The notes under the pieces: generated by a model | What the model was told of the DNA's origin: nothing | Database searches by the model: none | What the model saw: only the letters and a program-made list of their open reading frames with translations | Program-made: the position numbers and the translations under genes | Assembly (NCBI RefSeq): GCF_022846615.1 | Contig: NZ_AP025637.1 | Coordinates: forward strand, 1,947,001 to 2,011,000 | Origin: Roseomonas fluvialis | GTDB taxonomy: Bacteria > Pseudomonadota > Alphaproteobacteria > Acetobacterales > Acetobacteraceae | DNA: 64,000 nt | Direction: 5' to 3' | Part shown: positions 54,297 to 63,279 of the stretch, one piece after another | Position numbering within the stretch: the stretch's first letter is position 1 | Layout of the letters: each line of letters opens with the position of its first letter

Positions 54297-54373
54297 CGGG
54301 CAGTAGCGCAGCCTGGTAGCGCATCAGTCTGGGGGACTGGGGGTCGTGGGTTCGAATCCCGCCTGCCCGACCA
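54297..54373 (+). tRNA. tRNA-Pro (anticodon GGG)
   Basis: A full cloverleaf: acceptor CGGGCAG pairs with CTGCCCG, D stem GCGC/GCGC, anticodon stem TCAGT/ACTGG around the loop CTGGGGG giving anticodon GGG, T arm GTGGG-TTCGAAT-CCCGC, discriminator A and encoded CCA. It reads CCC/CCU proline codons. Confidence 0.95.
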
Positions 54374-54531
54374 TTTTGACTTGATCCCTCAAACGGCGGG
54401 CGCCTCACATCCGTGCGGCTTGCCTTCGCGCAAAGCGCTGGCGGTCTGGCGACAATGGGCGGGTTGGGCGCGGTCGCGCTTTGCGCTCCCGGACCGAGGC
54501 AAGCCTCGGTCCACTGGTTGCGGTGGCGGCG

Positions 54532-55473
54532 TCAGCCGCGTGAATCCACCCCGTAGTAGAGCGCCACGGTATGCGTGGCTTCCGCGAACATCAGCCAGCG
54601 TTCGGCCAGCAGGCCAGCCAGGGCCAAGCCCGCGGCCACAACCGCCAGCAGGCCGGCCAGCGCACCGCCCGTGACCAGTGCCAGTCCCAGCAACACCGCC
54701 GGCACCGCGAAGCCGCCGATCGCGGCGATCCGCCGCAGCCGCGCCGCATGCACGCGCCCGATGCGGAAGGCCATCTCGCGCAGCAAGTAGTTTGTCTCGG
54801 TATGTGGCGGGTCGAGCGGGCGCACCGTGCCGATGAAGCCGAGGCCCGTTGCGGTCTCCATCGTCGCGATGGGCGGCCCGGCATCGACGCTGGACCAATA
54901 CGCGCGCTTCAGCACGAAGCCGCCAGCACCCAGCACCGCCGCGATCGCCGCCGGGACCGCCGCCTGGCCCCAGAAGCCTGCCAGCATCGCGAGCAGCGCC
55001 GCACCCGAAAAGGCGCCGAACAGCATGTAGCCCGGCGCGACGAGCGGATGGTGCCATTGGCGGATGGGCTTGAGCGAGGCGTAGATCATGCCCGTGCACC
55101 ACACCGTCACCGCCGCGACGGCCGCGGTCAGCAGCCCGGTCGGCAGCGCCAGCCATTCCTTGTGGCCGACCACCGCGATGAAGAAGACCCCGGCCAGCGG
55201 GAAGCCCAGCACCGCCGCCACGCCCTCGCGCGACAGCCAGGATGACCGCCACTGGCTCAGCGCCCGCCAACTGCGTTCCGGCCGCCCCAGATGCGCGGTG
55301 GAGGACAGCAGCCCCAGCATCACCAGCACGAGCGCCAGGCCGACCGCCAGCGCGCCGAAGCCAGCGCCGCCCGGCACCAGGCCGAGCGGCCGCAGCAGCC
55401 CCATCCAGAACAGCAGCCCGTAGCCGGCACCCGAGGCCACGGTGAAGAAGATGATCGACGGGGCCGGATTCAT
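54532..55473 (-). CDS. DmsC/SoeC-type membrane anchor subunit
   Basis: A 313-residue polytopic membrane protein (about eight hydrophobic helices) of the DMSO-reductase anchor family: SIIFFTVASGAGYGLLFWM at the start, STAHLGRPERSWRALSQWRSSWLS split near residue 58-81. It exchanges electrons between the iron-sulfur subunit and the quinone pool. It overlaps the preceding gene by four bases in an A-B-C operon. Confidence 0.85.
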   Translation of the reverse strand: MNPAPSIIFFTVASGAGYGLLFWMGLLRPLGLVPGGAGFGALAVGLALVLVMLGLLSSTAHLGRPERSWRALSQWRSSWLSREGVAAVLGFPLAGVFFIAVVGHKEWLALPTGLLTAAVAAVTVWCTGMIYASLKPIRQWHHPLVAPGYMLFGAFSGAALLAMLAGFWGQAAVPAAIAAVLGAGGFVLKRAYWSSVDAGPPIATMETATGLGFIGTVRPLDPPHTETNYLLREMAFRIGRVHAARLRRIAAIGGFAVPAVLLGLALVTGGALAGLLAVVAAGLALAGLLAERWLMFAEATHTVALYYGVDSRG

Positions 55474-56207
55474 CGCGAGAGAACCTTGTCCACCCAGCGC
55501 AGCAGCGGGTTGGTGATCTGCGAGGGCAGGGGCCCGGCATCCTTTGGCGGCCCGGCATCGGCCTTTGGCGCACGGCGCGGCGGGAGGTAGCGGTTGACCG
55601 GCTTGTAGCCGAGTTCAGGCATCAGCTCGTACCCGCCGCGCTCCGCCACCAGCTGCGACACCGCGCTGTTGGGGTCTCCGAGGTCACCGAAATGCCGCGC
55701 ATTTGCGGGGCAGGTGGTGACGCAGGCGGGCTGGCGCTGCGGTTCGGGAATGGTCTCGTTGTAGATGCGGTCGACGCAGAGCGTACACTTCTTCATCACG
55801 CCGGCATCGTCGTCGAATTCCCGCGCGCCATAGGGGCAGGCCCAGGCACAGAGCTGGCAGCCGATACAGATGTCGGTGTTGACCAGCACGATGCCGTCCT
55901 CGGCGCGCTTGTAGGACGCACCGGTGGGGCAGACGGTGACGCAGGCGGGCGTTTCGCAATGCAGGCAGGACCGGGGGAAATGCACGGTACGGCCGTCTTC
56001 GCCGTCGCCCGCTTCGTAGGAATGCACGCGGTTGAACCACACGCCTTCCTGGCCCGCGGAGTACGGGTTGTGGTCGGGCAGCGGGGCCATGTGGCCGCTG
56101 GTGTTCCATTCCTTGCAGTTGGTCGCGCAGGCCTGGCAGCCCACGCAGGTGTCGAGGTCGATGACCAGGCCGAGCTTCTTCGCACCCGGTTGCGGCAGGG
56201 AGGTCAT
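55470..56207 (-). CDS. Four-cluster ferredoxin subunit (DmsB/SoeB-type)
   Basis: A 245-residue iron-sulfur protein with four cysteine groups, beginning CVGCQACATNC (residues 21-31) and including CLHCETPACVTVCP, CIGCQLCAWACPYG and CTLCVDRI with CVTTCP. It carries electrons between the molybdenum subunit and the membrane anchor. No export signal, matching a cytoplasmic enzyme. Overlaps both neighbours by four bases. Confidence 0.9.
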   Translation of the reverse strand: MTSLPQPGAKKLGLVIDLDTCVGCQACATNCKEWNTSGHMAPLPDHNPYSAGQEGVWFNRVHSYEAGDGEDGRTVHFPRSCLHCETPACVTVCPTGASYKRAEDGIVLVNTDICIGCQLCAWACPYGAREFDDDAGVMKKCTLCVDRIYNETIPEPQRQPACVTTCPANARHFGDLGDPNSAVSQLVAERGGYELMPELGYKPVNRYLPPRRAPKADAGPPKDAGPLPSQITNPLLRWVDKVLSR

Positions 56208-59059
56208 GGCTTCGACCCTCCTTCGTTATAGCGGAGGATGTCGGGTGTGCTCGGCATGTCCGGCGGTGGGTCCAGCATGGTGGGGAAGGGGTCGGTGATG
56301 CCTTCCTCGCCAGGCGCGCATTTGCTGACCTTCACGCGCAGATCGTACCAGGCGGCCTGGCCGGTGATCGGGTCGGCGTTCGCCATGCGCGGTCCGGTCT
56401 GCGCGGGCAGCCACTCGCTGATCACGTGGTTCAGCAGGAAGCCGCGCTGCGCCTCCGCGGCATCGGGTGTAAGCATCCACGCACCCGCACGCTTGCCGAT
56501 CGCGTTCCAGGTCCAGACGGTGTCGCGGTTGACACCTTCCATCAGCGACAGCTGCGCCTTCACGCGGCCGCTGCGGCTTTCCACCCAGACCCAGTCGTCC
56601 TGCACCAGGCCCTCGGCGGTGGCGCGTTCGCGCGACATGTAAAGCTTGTTGGAGCCGTGGATCTGCCGCAACCAGGCATTCATCGACCCCCAGGAATGGT
56701 ACATCGCCATCGGCCGCTGCGTGACGGCGGAGAGCGGATACGGGTCGGTGTCGTGCTGCTGCTGTTCGAGCGGCGCGTACCAGAAGGGCAGCGGGTCGCA
56801 GTAGGTGCGCACACGCTCGCGCAGATGCGCAGGCGGCTGTTTCGCGCCATGGCCATCGGCGGCGAGGCGGAACTTCTGCAGCGGTTCGGACCAGATCTGC
56901 AGCACGATCTGGTTGGACTGCCCCTGCATGCCCATCGCCTTGGAATTGGCGAGATACGTCGCGTTGGCGTGCTTGAAGTAGGACTCTTCCGGCGAAAGGT
57001 TGTGCCGCCAGAAGCAGCCATTCTCGATGTAGCGCTGCAACTGGTCCTGGTTCGGCTCGCCGACACCCTTCTTCGTGCCGTCCTCGCCGCGCCAGCCGGC
57101 GAGCGGACCCACGCCGGGCATGCGCTGGTGGTTCACGAGGTAGTCCGGATAGTCCTTGAACTTCGGCGACCCGTCCTCCTTCACGAAGGCCGGCAGGCCA
57201 AGCCGAGCGCCGAGCTCGATCAACACATCCTGGAAGGGCCGCACGTCGCGGTCGGGCTTGATCACCGGCTGGCGGATCGCATCGCCAGGACCATGCGAGG
57301 AGCCGATGGGACGATCGAGGATGCTGATCGCATCCCAGCGTTCCAGGTACGTCGTGTCCGGCAGGATCAGGTCGGCATAGGGCACCGTCTCGGAGAAATA
57401 CGCATCCGAGTAGATCACGTGCGGGATGACGTACTCCCCATTCGCGTCCTGCGCCGTGAGGCAGCGGATGGTCTCCATGGGATTCATCGCGCTGTTCCAC
57501 GCCATGTTCGCCATGAACATGAACAGCGTGTCGATCTTGTACGGGTCGCCCTTCTCGGCATTGCCGATCACGGTGTGCATCATCCCGTGCAGGCCGAGCG
57601 GCGCTTCCCAGGAAAACGAATGGTCGATGCGCAGCGGCGTGCCGTCATCCTCGACCAGCAGGTCGTCGGGACCATGCGTGAAGGACAGGATGTTGCCGGC
57701 CAGCGGCGTGTTCGGCTTGGCGCCCTTGCCAGCCGGGCCAGGGCCCGGTGGGATCGGGCGCGGGAAGGGCGACTTGTAGCGCCAGGAACCCGGCGTATCG
57801 ACCGCGCCCAGCAGCATCTGCAGGATGTGCAGCGCGCGGCACGTGTGGAAGCCGTTGGAATGCGCACTGATGCCGCGCATCGCGTGGAAGGCCACCGGCC
57901 GCCCCACCATCGTCTCGTGCTTGCGGCCCCACACATCCGTCCAGGGAATGTCGAGCGTGAGGGGATGGTTGAAGGCGATGTCGGCGATCTCGGCCGCCAG
58001 GCGGCGGATGCGTTCGGCGGTCATGCCGCAGCGTTCCGCCACCGCTTCCGGCGCGTAATCGGCCGACAGATAGCGTTCGGCCATGAGGTTGAACACCGGC
58101 TGCACGCGGCGGCCGTCATCGAGCGTGAAGTCGCCGACCAGCATCGGCGACAGGTCCGCCGTCTCCGCCGCGATGGCCCCGCGTGCGCGGTCCCACGCCA
58201 GAGGCTTGCCATCGGCATTGCGCGCGAACAGCCCGTCATCCGCGCCGCCCGGATTGCGCACCACCAGCCAGGGCGCGTTCGTATAGTGCACCAGGAATTC
58301 GCCATCGACGCGATCGGTCAGGATCAGCTCGCGGATCAAGGACATCACGAACAGCCCGTCGGTGCCCGGGCGGATGCCGACCCATTCATCGGCGATCGCG
58401 GAATAGCCCGTGCGCACCGGGTTCACCGAGACGATCTTCGACCCGCGCTTCTTCAGCGCCGCCAGGCCGGTCTTGATCGGGTTGGAATCATGGTCCTCGG
58501 CCACGCCGAAGATCATCAGGTACTTCGCGTGCTCCCAGTCGGGCTCGCCGAATTCCCAGAAGGACCCGCCGATGGTGTAGAGCCCGCCGGCCGCCATGTT
58601 GACCGAACAGAACCCGCCATGCGCGGCGAAGTTCGGCGTCCCGAACTGCGCCGCCCAGAAGCCCGTGAGCGACTGCGACTGGTCGCGCCCGGTGAAGAAG
58701 GCGAGCTTCTTCGGATCCGTCTCGCGAACATGCTTCAGCCAGCCGGTGGCGGTGTCCATCGCCTCCTCCCAGCTGATCTCGGCATATTCGCCCGACCCGC
58801 GCGGGCCGACGCGCTTCAGCGGCGCCTGCAGGCGTGCTGGCGAATACTGCGTCATGATGCCCGCGGAGCCCTTGCCGCAGAGCACGCCCTTGTTCACCGG
58901 ATGATCGGGATTGCCCTCGATGTAGCGGACGCGGCCATCCTTGAGGTGCACGCGGATGCCGCAGCGGCAGGCGCACATGTAGCAGGTGGTGGTCTTGACC
59001 TCGTCCCCGATCGGGCTCGAGTAGGAAATCCTGTCGGTCGCGCCGCCATCAGCCGGCAT
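56204..59059 (-). CDS. Molybdopterin oxidoreductase catalytic subunit, probable sulfite dehydrogenase SoeA
   Basis: A 951-residue member of the DMSO-reductase superfamily. An N-terminal iron-sulfur site is visible (Cys26, Cys29, Cys33, Cys61). The region HGGFCSVNMAAGGLYTIGGS holds a probable molybdenum-ligand cysteine (Cys151), and the surrounding text is typical of SoeA-type sulfite oxidising enzymes. There is no Tat signal, so it should act in the cytoplasm with the B and C subunits encoded next, as SoeABC does. A related cytoplasm-facing molybdoenzyme with another substrate is the alternative. Start at MPADGGATDR. Confidence 0.8.
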   Translation of the reverse strand: MPADGGATDRISYSSPIGDEVKTTTCYMCACRCGIRVHLKDGRVRYIEGNPDHPVNKGVLCGKGSAGIMTQYSPARLQAPLKRVGPRGSGEYAEISWEEAMDTATGWLKHVRETDPKKLAFFTGRDQSQSLTGFWAAQFGTPNFAAHGGFCSVNMAAGGLYTIGGSFWEFGEPDWEHAKYLMIFGVAEDHDSNPIKTGLAALKKRGSKIVSVNPVRTGYSAIADEWVGIRPGTDGLFVMSLIRELILTDRVDGEFLVHYTNAPWLVVRNPGGADDGLFARNADGKPLAWDRARGAIAAETADLSPMLVGDFTLDDGRRVQPVFNLMAERYLSADYAPEAVAERCGMTAERIRRLAAEIADIAFNHPLTLDIPWTDVWGRKHETMVGRPVAFHAMRGISAHSNGFHTCRALHILQMLLGAVDTPGSWRYKSPFPRPIPPGPGPAGKGAKPNTPLAGNILSFTHGPDDLLVEDDGTPLRIDHSFSWEAPLGLHGMMHTVIGNAEKGDPYKIDTLFMFMANMAWNSAMNPMETIRCLTAQDANGEYVIPHVIYSDAYFSETVPYADLILPDTTYLERWDAISILDRPIGSSHGPGDAIRQPVIKPDRDVRPFQDVLIELGARLGLPAFVKEDGSPKFKDYPDYLVNHQRMPGVGPLAGWRGEDGTKKGVGEPNQDQLQRYIENGCFWRHNLSPEESYFKHANATYLANSKAMGMQGQSNQIVLQIWSEPLQKFRLAADGHGAKQPPAHLRERVRTYCDPLPFWYAPLEQQQHDTDPYPLSAVTQRPMAMYHSWGSMNAWLRQIHGSNKLYMSRERATAEGLVQDDWVWVESRSGRVKAQLSLMEGVNRDTVWTWNAIGKRAGAWMLTPDAAEAQRGFLLNHVISEWLPAQTGPRMANADPITGQAAWYDLRVKVSKCAPGEEGITDPFPTMLDPPPDMPSTPDILRYNEGGSKP

Positions 59060-59167
59060 GATCTGTCCCGTCCATCGCAATCCTTGGAAGGGAGTAGCGC
59101 ACGCCGCCCTGCCTTCGCAAAGGGGGCCGCCACGCCATATCTGGTTCATGTCCCGGAGCACCCAAGC

Positions 59168-59794
59168 ATGGCCCTGCGCCTGCCCGCCATCCTGTCGTCC
59201 CTGCTGCTCGGGGCCTGTTCCGTCGTGGGCATCCGCAGCGGCACCGAGGAACCGCGCTTCGAGGTGGTCGAGACGATCGGAGACATCGAGATCCGCCGCT
59301 ACGCCCCGCGCATCGCCGCCGAGACCACGGTTCCAGGGGCCGAGGACGCCGCCCGCAATGAAGGCTTCCGCCGCCTGGCCGGCTACATCTTCGGCGGCAA
59401 TGCGCGGCGCGACCGCATCGCCATGACGGCCCCGGTGGCGCAGTCCCGCGGCGAGCGCATCGCCATGACCGCGCCGGTCGCGCAGGCCGGCGACGCGGAT
59501 GGCTGGCGCATCCGCTTCTTCATGCCGGCCCGCTATACGCTCGATACCCTGCCGGTGCCCGACGATGCGAGCGTGACCCTGGTGACGGTGCCCGAGGAAA
59601 CCGTGGCCGTGCTGCGCTTCTCCGGCCTGCCGCGGGCCGAGGCGGTAGCCTCCAACATGGCCAGGCTGAACGCCGCGCTGGCGGCGTCCCCTTGGGTGCC
59701 GACAGGCCCCGTACAGGCCTGGTTCTACGACCCGCCCTGGACCGTGCCGGCGCTGCGGCGGAACGAGGTGGTCGCGCCGGTGGCGCGCCGCTAA
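59168..59794 (+). CDS. SOUL-family heme-binding lipoprotein
   Basis: A 208-residue lipoprotein (lipobox LLLGAC) of the SOUL heme-binding family: FEVVETIGDIEIRRYAPRIA and FRRLAGYIFGGNARRDRIAM are diagnostic. The phrase RIAMTAPVAQ occurs twice in a row (about residues 82-107), apparently an internal duplication. Bacterial SOUL proteins bind heme weakly and have no settled role. Convergent with the ABC receptor gene (stops overlap by four bases). Confidence 0.85.
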   Translation: MALRLPAILSSLLLGACSVVGIRSGTEEPRFEVVETIGDIEIRRYAPRIAAETTVPGAEDAARNEGFRRLAGYIFGGNARRDRIAMTAPVAQSRGERIAMTAPVAQAGDADGWRIRFFMPARYTLDTLPVPDDASVTLVTVPEETVAVLRFSGLPRAEAVASNMARLNAALAASPWVPTGPVQAWFYDPPWTVPALRRNEVVAPVARR

Positions 59795-61347
59795 TCCGCC
59801 CGGCGGGCGGAGAAGGCCAGCGTCATCTCATCCGTGCGCGCTTCGTACGCCACGCCACGACGCATCGCCCAGGTGTTGACCTGGAAATACAGCGGGATCA
59901 GCGCCGTCTCGTCGCGCAGCGCGCGGCGCGTCGCCTCCTGCGTCAGGCGCTCGCGCTCGGCATTGTCCATGGTGGTGCGCGCGCGCTGGATGATCGCGTC
60001 GATACCCGGGTTGGAGAACCGCCCGCGATTGGCCGTGCCGAGGCCCAGCGTCGTGTCCCAGGTGTGGATCTGCGTCTCGAGCATCCCCAGCACTTCCGGG
60101 TTTGGCGAGAAGCCCGCCAGGTTCACCGAATAGGCCAGCCGCGCCGCCTCGGTCAGCCACACGCCGCGCGGTTTCACCTCGACCGTCGCGGTCAGGCCGA
60201 TGCGCGTCCAGAACTGCGCGATCGCCTGCACCACCTGCTCGTCATTCACGTAGCGATCGTTCGGGCCGTTCACCTGCACGGTGAAGCCGCGCGGGAAGCC
60301 GGCCTCGGCCAGCAGGCGCCGCGCCGCGTCGGGGTCGAAGGGTGGCGGCGTGAGGTCGGGCGAGGTACCGAAATAGCCCGCTGGGCCCAGGTCCCCGGCC
60401 GCCACCGCCTGGCCCTGCAGCGTGCGGCTGACGATCGCCTCGCGGTTGATCGCGATGGACAGCGCGCGGCGCACCCGCGCGTCACGCAGCGGGTTGCGCA
60501 GCGGGGCGCCCTCAGGCACGCGGATATGCGGGCTTTCCTCTCGCCCGGAATCGAGCGTCAGGAAGATCAGCCGGTTGGACGGACTTTCGGCGGTGCTGAA
60601 GGCGGCATTGGTCCGGAACCGCGCGAACTGGTCGGGCGGGACGATCTCGATCAGGTCCACGTCGCCGGATTGTAAGGCGGCCACGCGCGCGCCGGCATTG
60701 GCGATCGGGCGGAATTCCACCGTCGCGAAGGCGGGCGCGGTGCCGGCGAAGGCGTCGTTGCGCGCATAGCGCACCGGCTGGCCCGGCTGCCAGGACACCA
60801 GGCGATACGGCCCGCTGCCGATCATGGCGGACCCGTCGTTGAAGGCTGGCGTGGTCAGCCCCTCGCGCTTGGGCACCACCATCACCAGCGCGAGCTGGTT
60901 GAGCAGCAGCGGGAAGGGGCCATTGGAGCGCAGGCGGATGGTGTGCGGGCCGACCGATTCCACGGCCGCCACCGGCCGCGTCGCGTAGCGGAAGGATGAC
61001 GGGCTGTTCGGCACGTCGCCGGCGCGCGTGATGGTGAAGGCGATGTCCTCCACCGTCACGGCGCGCCCGTCGGCGAAGCGCGCATTGGGGTCCAGCTCCA
61101 GCTCCCAGGTGGTGTCGTCGACCACCCGCCAGGACCGCGCGATCGCTGGGCGCAGCACCTGCCGCGCGTCTTGTTCCACCAGCGGCTGGAAGACATGCCG
61201 CGCGTAGGCGATGTTGGTGATCAGGCTGGCGTAATGCGGGTCGAGGCTGGTGGGGCCGGCCTCGACGCCAATGCGCAGCGCGGCGCGGTCCTGCGCCGCC
61301 GCGGGCAGCGCGAGGGCGGTGAAGGCGGCGAGCAGCAGGCGCTTCAT
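59791..61347 (-). CDS. ABC transporter substrate-binding protein, peptide/opine family 5
   Basis: A 518-residue family 5 receptor: signal peptide ending LPAAAQ, then LRIGVEAGPTSLDPHYAS, LVEQDARQVLRPAIARSW and WELELDPNARFADGRAVTVE. These bind oligopeptides, dipeptides, nickel or heme complexes in the periplasm. No permease or ATPase genes are adjacent. The start overlaps the upstream gene by four bases. Confidence 0.87.
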   Translation of the reverse strand: MKRLLLAAFTALALPAAAQDRAALRIGVEAGPTSLDPHYASLITNIAYARHVFQPLVEQDARQVLRPAIARSWRVVDDTTWELELDPNARFADGRAVTVEDIAFTITRAGDVPNSPSSFRYATRPVAAVESVGPHTIRLRSNGPFPLLLNQLALVMVVPKREGLTTPAFNDGSAMIGSGPYRLVSWQPGQPVRYARNDAFAGTAPAFATVEFRPIANAGARVAALQSGDVDLIEIVPPDQFARFRTNAAFSTAESPSNRLIFLTLDSGREESPHIRVPEGAPLRNPLRDARVRRALSIAINREAIVSRTLQGQAVAAGDLGPAGYFGTSPDLTPPPFDPDAARRLLAEAGFPRGFTVQVNGPNDRYVNDEQVVQAIAQFWTRIGLTATVEVKPRGVWLTEAARLAYSVNLAGFSPNPEVLGMLETQIHTWDTTLGLGTANRGRFSNPGIDAIIQRARTTMDNAERERLTQEATRRALRDETALIPLYFQVNTWAMRRGVAYEARTDEMTLAFSARRAD

Positions 61348-62027
61348 GCGGCATCATCCCAGGTCAGCGTATCGGCTGGCGCGCTGCCGGGGCGCGGCAC
61401 CCAGCCGCCCCGCGCGCGCGTGAAGATCGGCGTGGCGAAGGCGGCGCGCACCGGTATGTCGGCGGGCCAGGTCGCGCGCCAGCGGTCGCCCTGCGCCATC
61501 GCCAGCAGCAGCGCCGCCGGCCGCACGCCCGCGCGTTCCAGCAGCGCCACCCCTGCCAGCGCGGAACTCCCGGTCGAGATCACGTCATCCACCAGCAGCA
61601 CGCGCCGACCCGCCAGCCGATGCACGATGCGCGGGTCGATCCACAGCCGCCGCGCATCCGGTGCCGTCGAGGATGATGCCGGCACCGACAGCGCCTCGTC
61701 ATACCAGCGCTTGCGCGACCAGCCGGGGGCGACCCAGTTCGTGTGGCCGAGCGTCTCCGCGACCAGCGGCGCAAACACCTGCCCGAGCGTCGGCATCCCC
61801 ACCACGACCTCGGCGCCCAACCCACGCGCTGCCAGGGCCATCCATTCGCCGATGCGCTTCGCCACGCTGATCGCCGCCTGATTCGCGATGAAGCCCGCCA
61901 CCGCGATCTCGCCGTAGTCGCGCAGCGGCAGTACCAGGCGCGAGCCATCGGGCATCGGCGCGGGGTAGCGGTCGGTGAAGGGGCCTTCGTCGCCCGTCGC
62001 GGCGTCGAAGGCTTGCCAGAACTCCAT
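61344..62027 (-). CDS. Phosphoribosyltransferase
   Basis: A 227-residue type I phosphoribosyltransferase-like protein with the PRPP-binding motif RVLLVDDVISTGSSA (about residue 145). It moves a phosphoribosyl group, usually to a purine or pyrimidine base. Pyrimidine/purine salvage would fit the nucleoside hydrolase nearby on the other strand. Family firm, base unknown. Confidence 0.8.
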   Translation of the reverse strand: MEFWQAFDAATGDEGPFTDRYPAPMPDGSRLVLPLRDYGEIAVAGFIANQAAISVAKRIGEWMALAARGLGAEVVVGMPTLGQVFAPLVAETLGHTNWVAPGWSRKRWYDEALSVPASSSTAPDARRLWIDPRIVHRLAGRRVLLVDDVISTGSSALAGVALLERAGVRPAALLLAMAQGDRWRATWPADIPVRAAFATPIFTRARGGWVPRPGSAPADTLTWDDAA

Positions 62028-62094
62028 GCTGCGGCCCGTGGTGGAAGGGCGCGCAGCGTGGCATCTTCGCCGCAGCGCAGCAACGGAGCGCCCC

Positions 62095-63279
62095 ATGCCT
62101 TCGCCCGACGACCTGGCACCCCTCGCGGCCGACATGACCGCCTGGCGGCGCGACTTCCACCGCCACCCCGAACTCGGCTTCGAGGAAACCCGCACCGCCG
62201 GCATCGTCGCCAACCTGCTGCGGCAGTGGGGCATCACGGTGGAACAGGCCATCGGGGTGACCGGCGTGGTCGGCACGCTGTCCGGCACGCGCGGCGCGAG
62301 CGGCGGCAACCGCGCCATCGGCCTGCGCGCCGACATGGATGCGCTGGCCATGCCGGAGATGACCGGTGCCGACTACGCCAGCACCACGCCCAACACGATG
62401 CATGCCTGCGGCCATGACGGGCATACCGCCATGCTGCTGGGCGCGGCGCGCTGGCTGGCGGCGAACCGCGACCGCTTCGGCGGCACCGTGCAGTTCATCT
62501 TCCAGCCGGCCGAGGAATCCCGCGGCGGTGCGGCGCGCATGGTGAAGGACGGGCTGTTTGAACGCTTCCCGGTCGATGCGGTCTACGGGATGCACAACCT
62601 GCCCGGCCTGCCGCTCGGCACCGTCGCGGTGCCCAAGGGCGCGGTGCTGGCGTCGTCCGACACCTGGGAGGTGCGCTTCCGCGGTGCGGGCGTGCATGGC
62701 GCGCGCCCGCATCTGGGCACCGATGCCCCGCTGGCGGCCGCGCACTTCATTGCGGCCCTGCCGATGATCGTGGCGCGCGAGATCGACCCGCTGCAGGCCG
62801 CCGTGCTGTCGGTCGGCCACATGGCCGCCGGTGCGCCCAACGCACCCAACGTCATCCCGTCCGAGGTGTTCCTCTGCGGCACCGCGCGGGCCTTCACCGA
62901 GGCCGTGCGCGCGCATCTGGAGGCGCGCGTCGCGGAGGTTGCGCACGCCATCGCCACGACCTGCCGCGTGCAGGCCGATCCGCGCTACATCCGCCGCATC
63001 TCCCCCACCATCAACCGCGCCGAACAGGCCGCCGCCGCGCTGCGCGCCGCGCGCGCGGCCGTGGGCGACCTGGCGATGGACGACCACCCGCCGTTGACGC
63101 CCGGCGAGGATTTCTCCGAATTCCTCGCCGAGCGCCCCGGCGCCTATGTCTGGCTCGGCACCGGCGATCCCGCGCATCCCGAGGGCTTCCACCACAACCC
63201 GCATTTCGACTTCAACGATGCCGCGCTGGCGCATGGCGCGGCCTTCTGGTGCGCGCTGGTGGAACAGGAACTGGCATGA
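62095..63279 (+). CDS. M20 family amidohydrolase
   Basis: A 394-residue M20D (amidohydrolase/hippurate hydrolase type) metalloenzyme: DFHRHPELGFEETRTA near residue 20, CGHDGHTAMLLG with metal-binding His and Asp near 105, FQPAEESRGGA with Glu, and MHNLPGLPLGTVAVP. It removes acyl groups from amino acids or similar amides. Cytoplasmic. The stop overlaps the next start (ATGA). Confidence 0.9.
   Translation: MPSPDDLAPLAADMTAWRRDFHRHPELGFEETRTAGIVANLLRQWGITVEQAIGVTGVVGTLSGTRGASGGNRAIGLRADMDALAMPEMTGADYASTTPNTMHACGHDGHTAMLLGAARWLAANRDRFGGTVQFIFQPAEESRGGAARMVKDGLFERFPVDAVYGMHNLPGLPLGTVAVPKGAVLASSDTWEVRFRGAGVHGARPHLGTDAPLAAAHFIAALPMIVAREIDPLQAAVLSVGHMAAGAPNAPNVIPSEVFLCGTARAFTEAVRAHLEARVAEVAHAIATTCRVQADPRYIRRISPTINRAEQAAAALRAARAAVGDLAMDDHPPLTPGEDFSEFLAERPGAYVWLGTGDPAHPEGFHHNPHFDFNDAALAHGAAFWCALVEQELA

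Noticed and set aside
54297..54373. tRNA-Pro as an attachment site of another element
   Set aside because: No duplicate of its 3' end and no integrase gene nearby were seen; the downstream genes are ordinary metabolic genes.
56426..59794. A 1122-residue open frame on the plus strand across the molybdoenzyme gene
   Set aside because: It is antisense to a gene with clear cofactor motifs. Long antisense frames are expected in DNA this GC-rich. Only its last part, the SOUL gene, is real.
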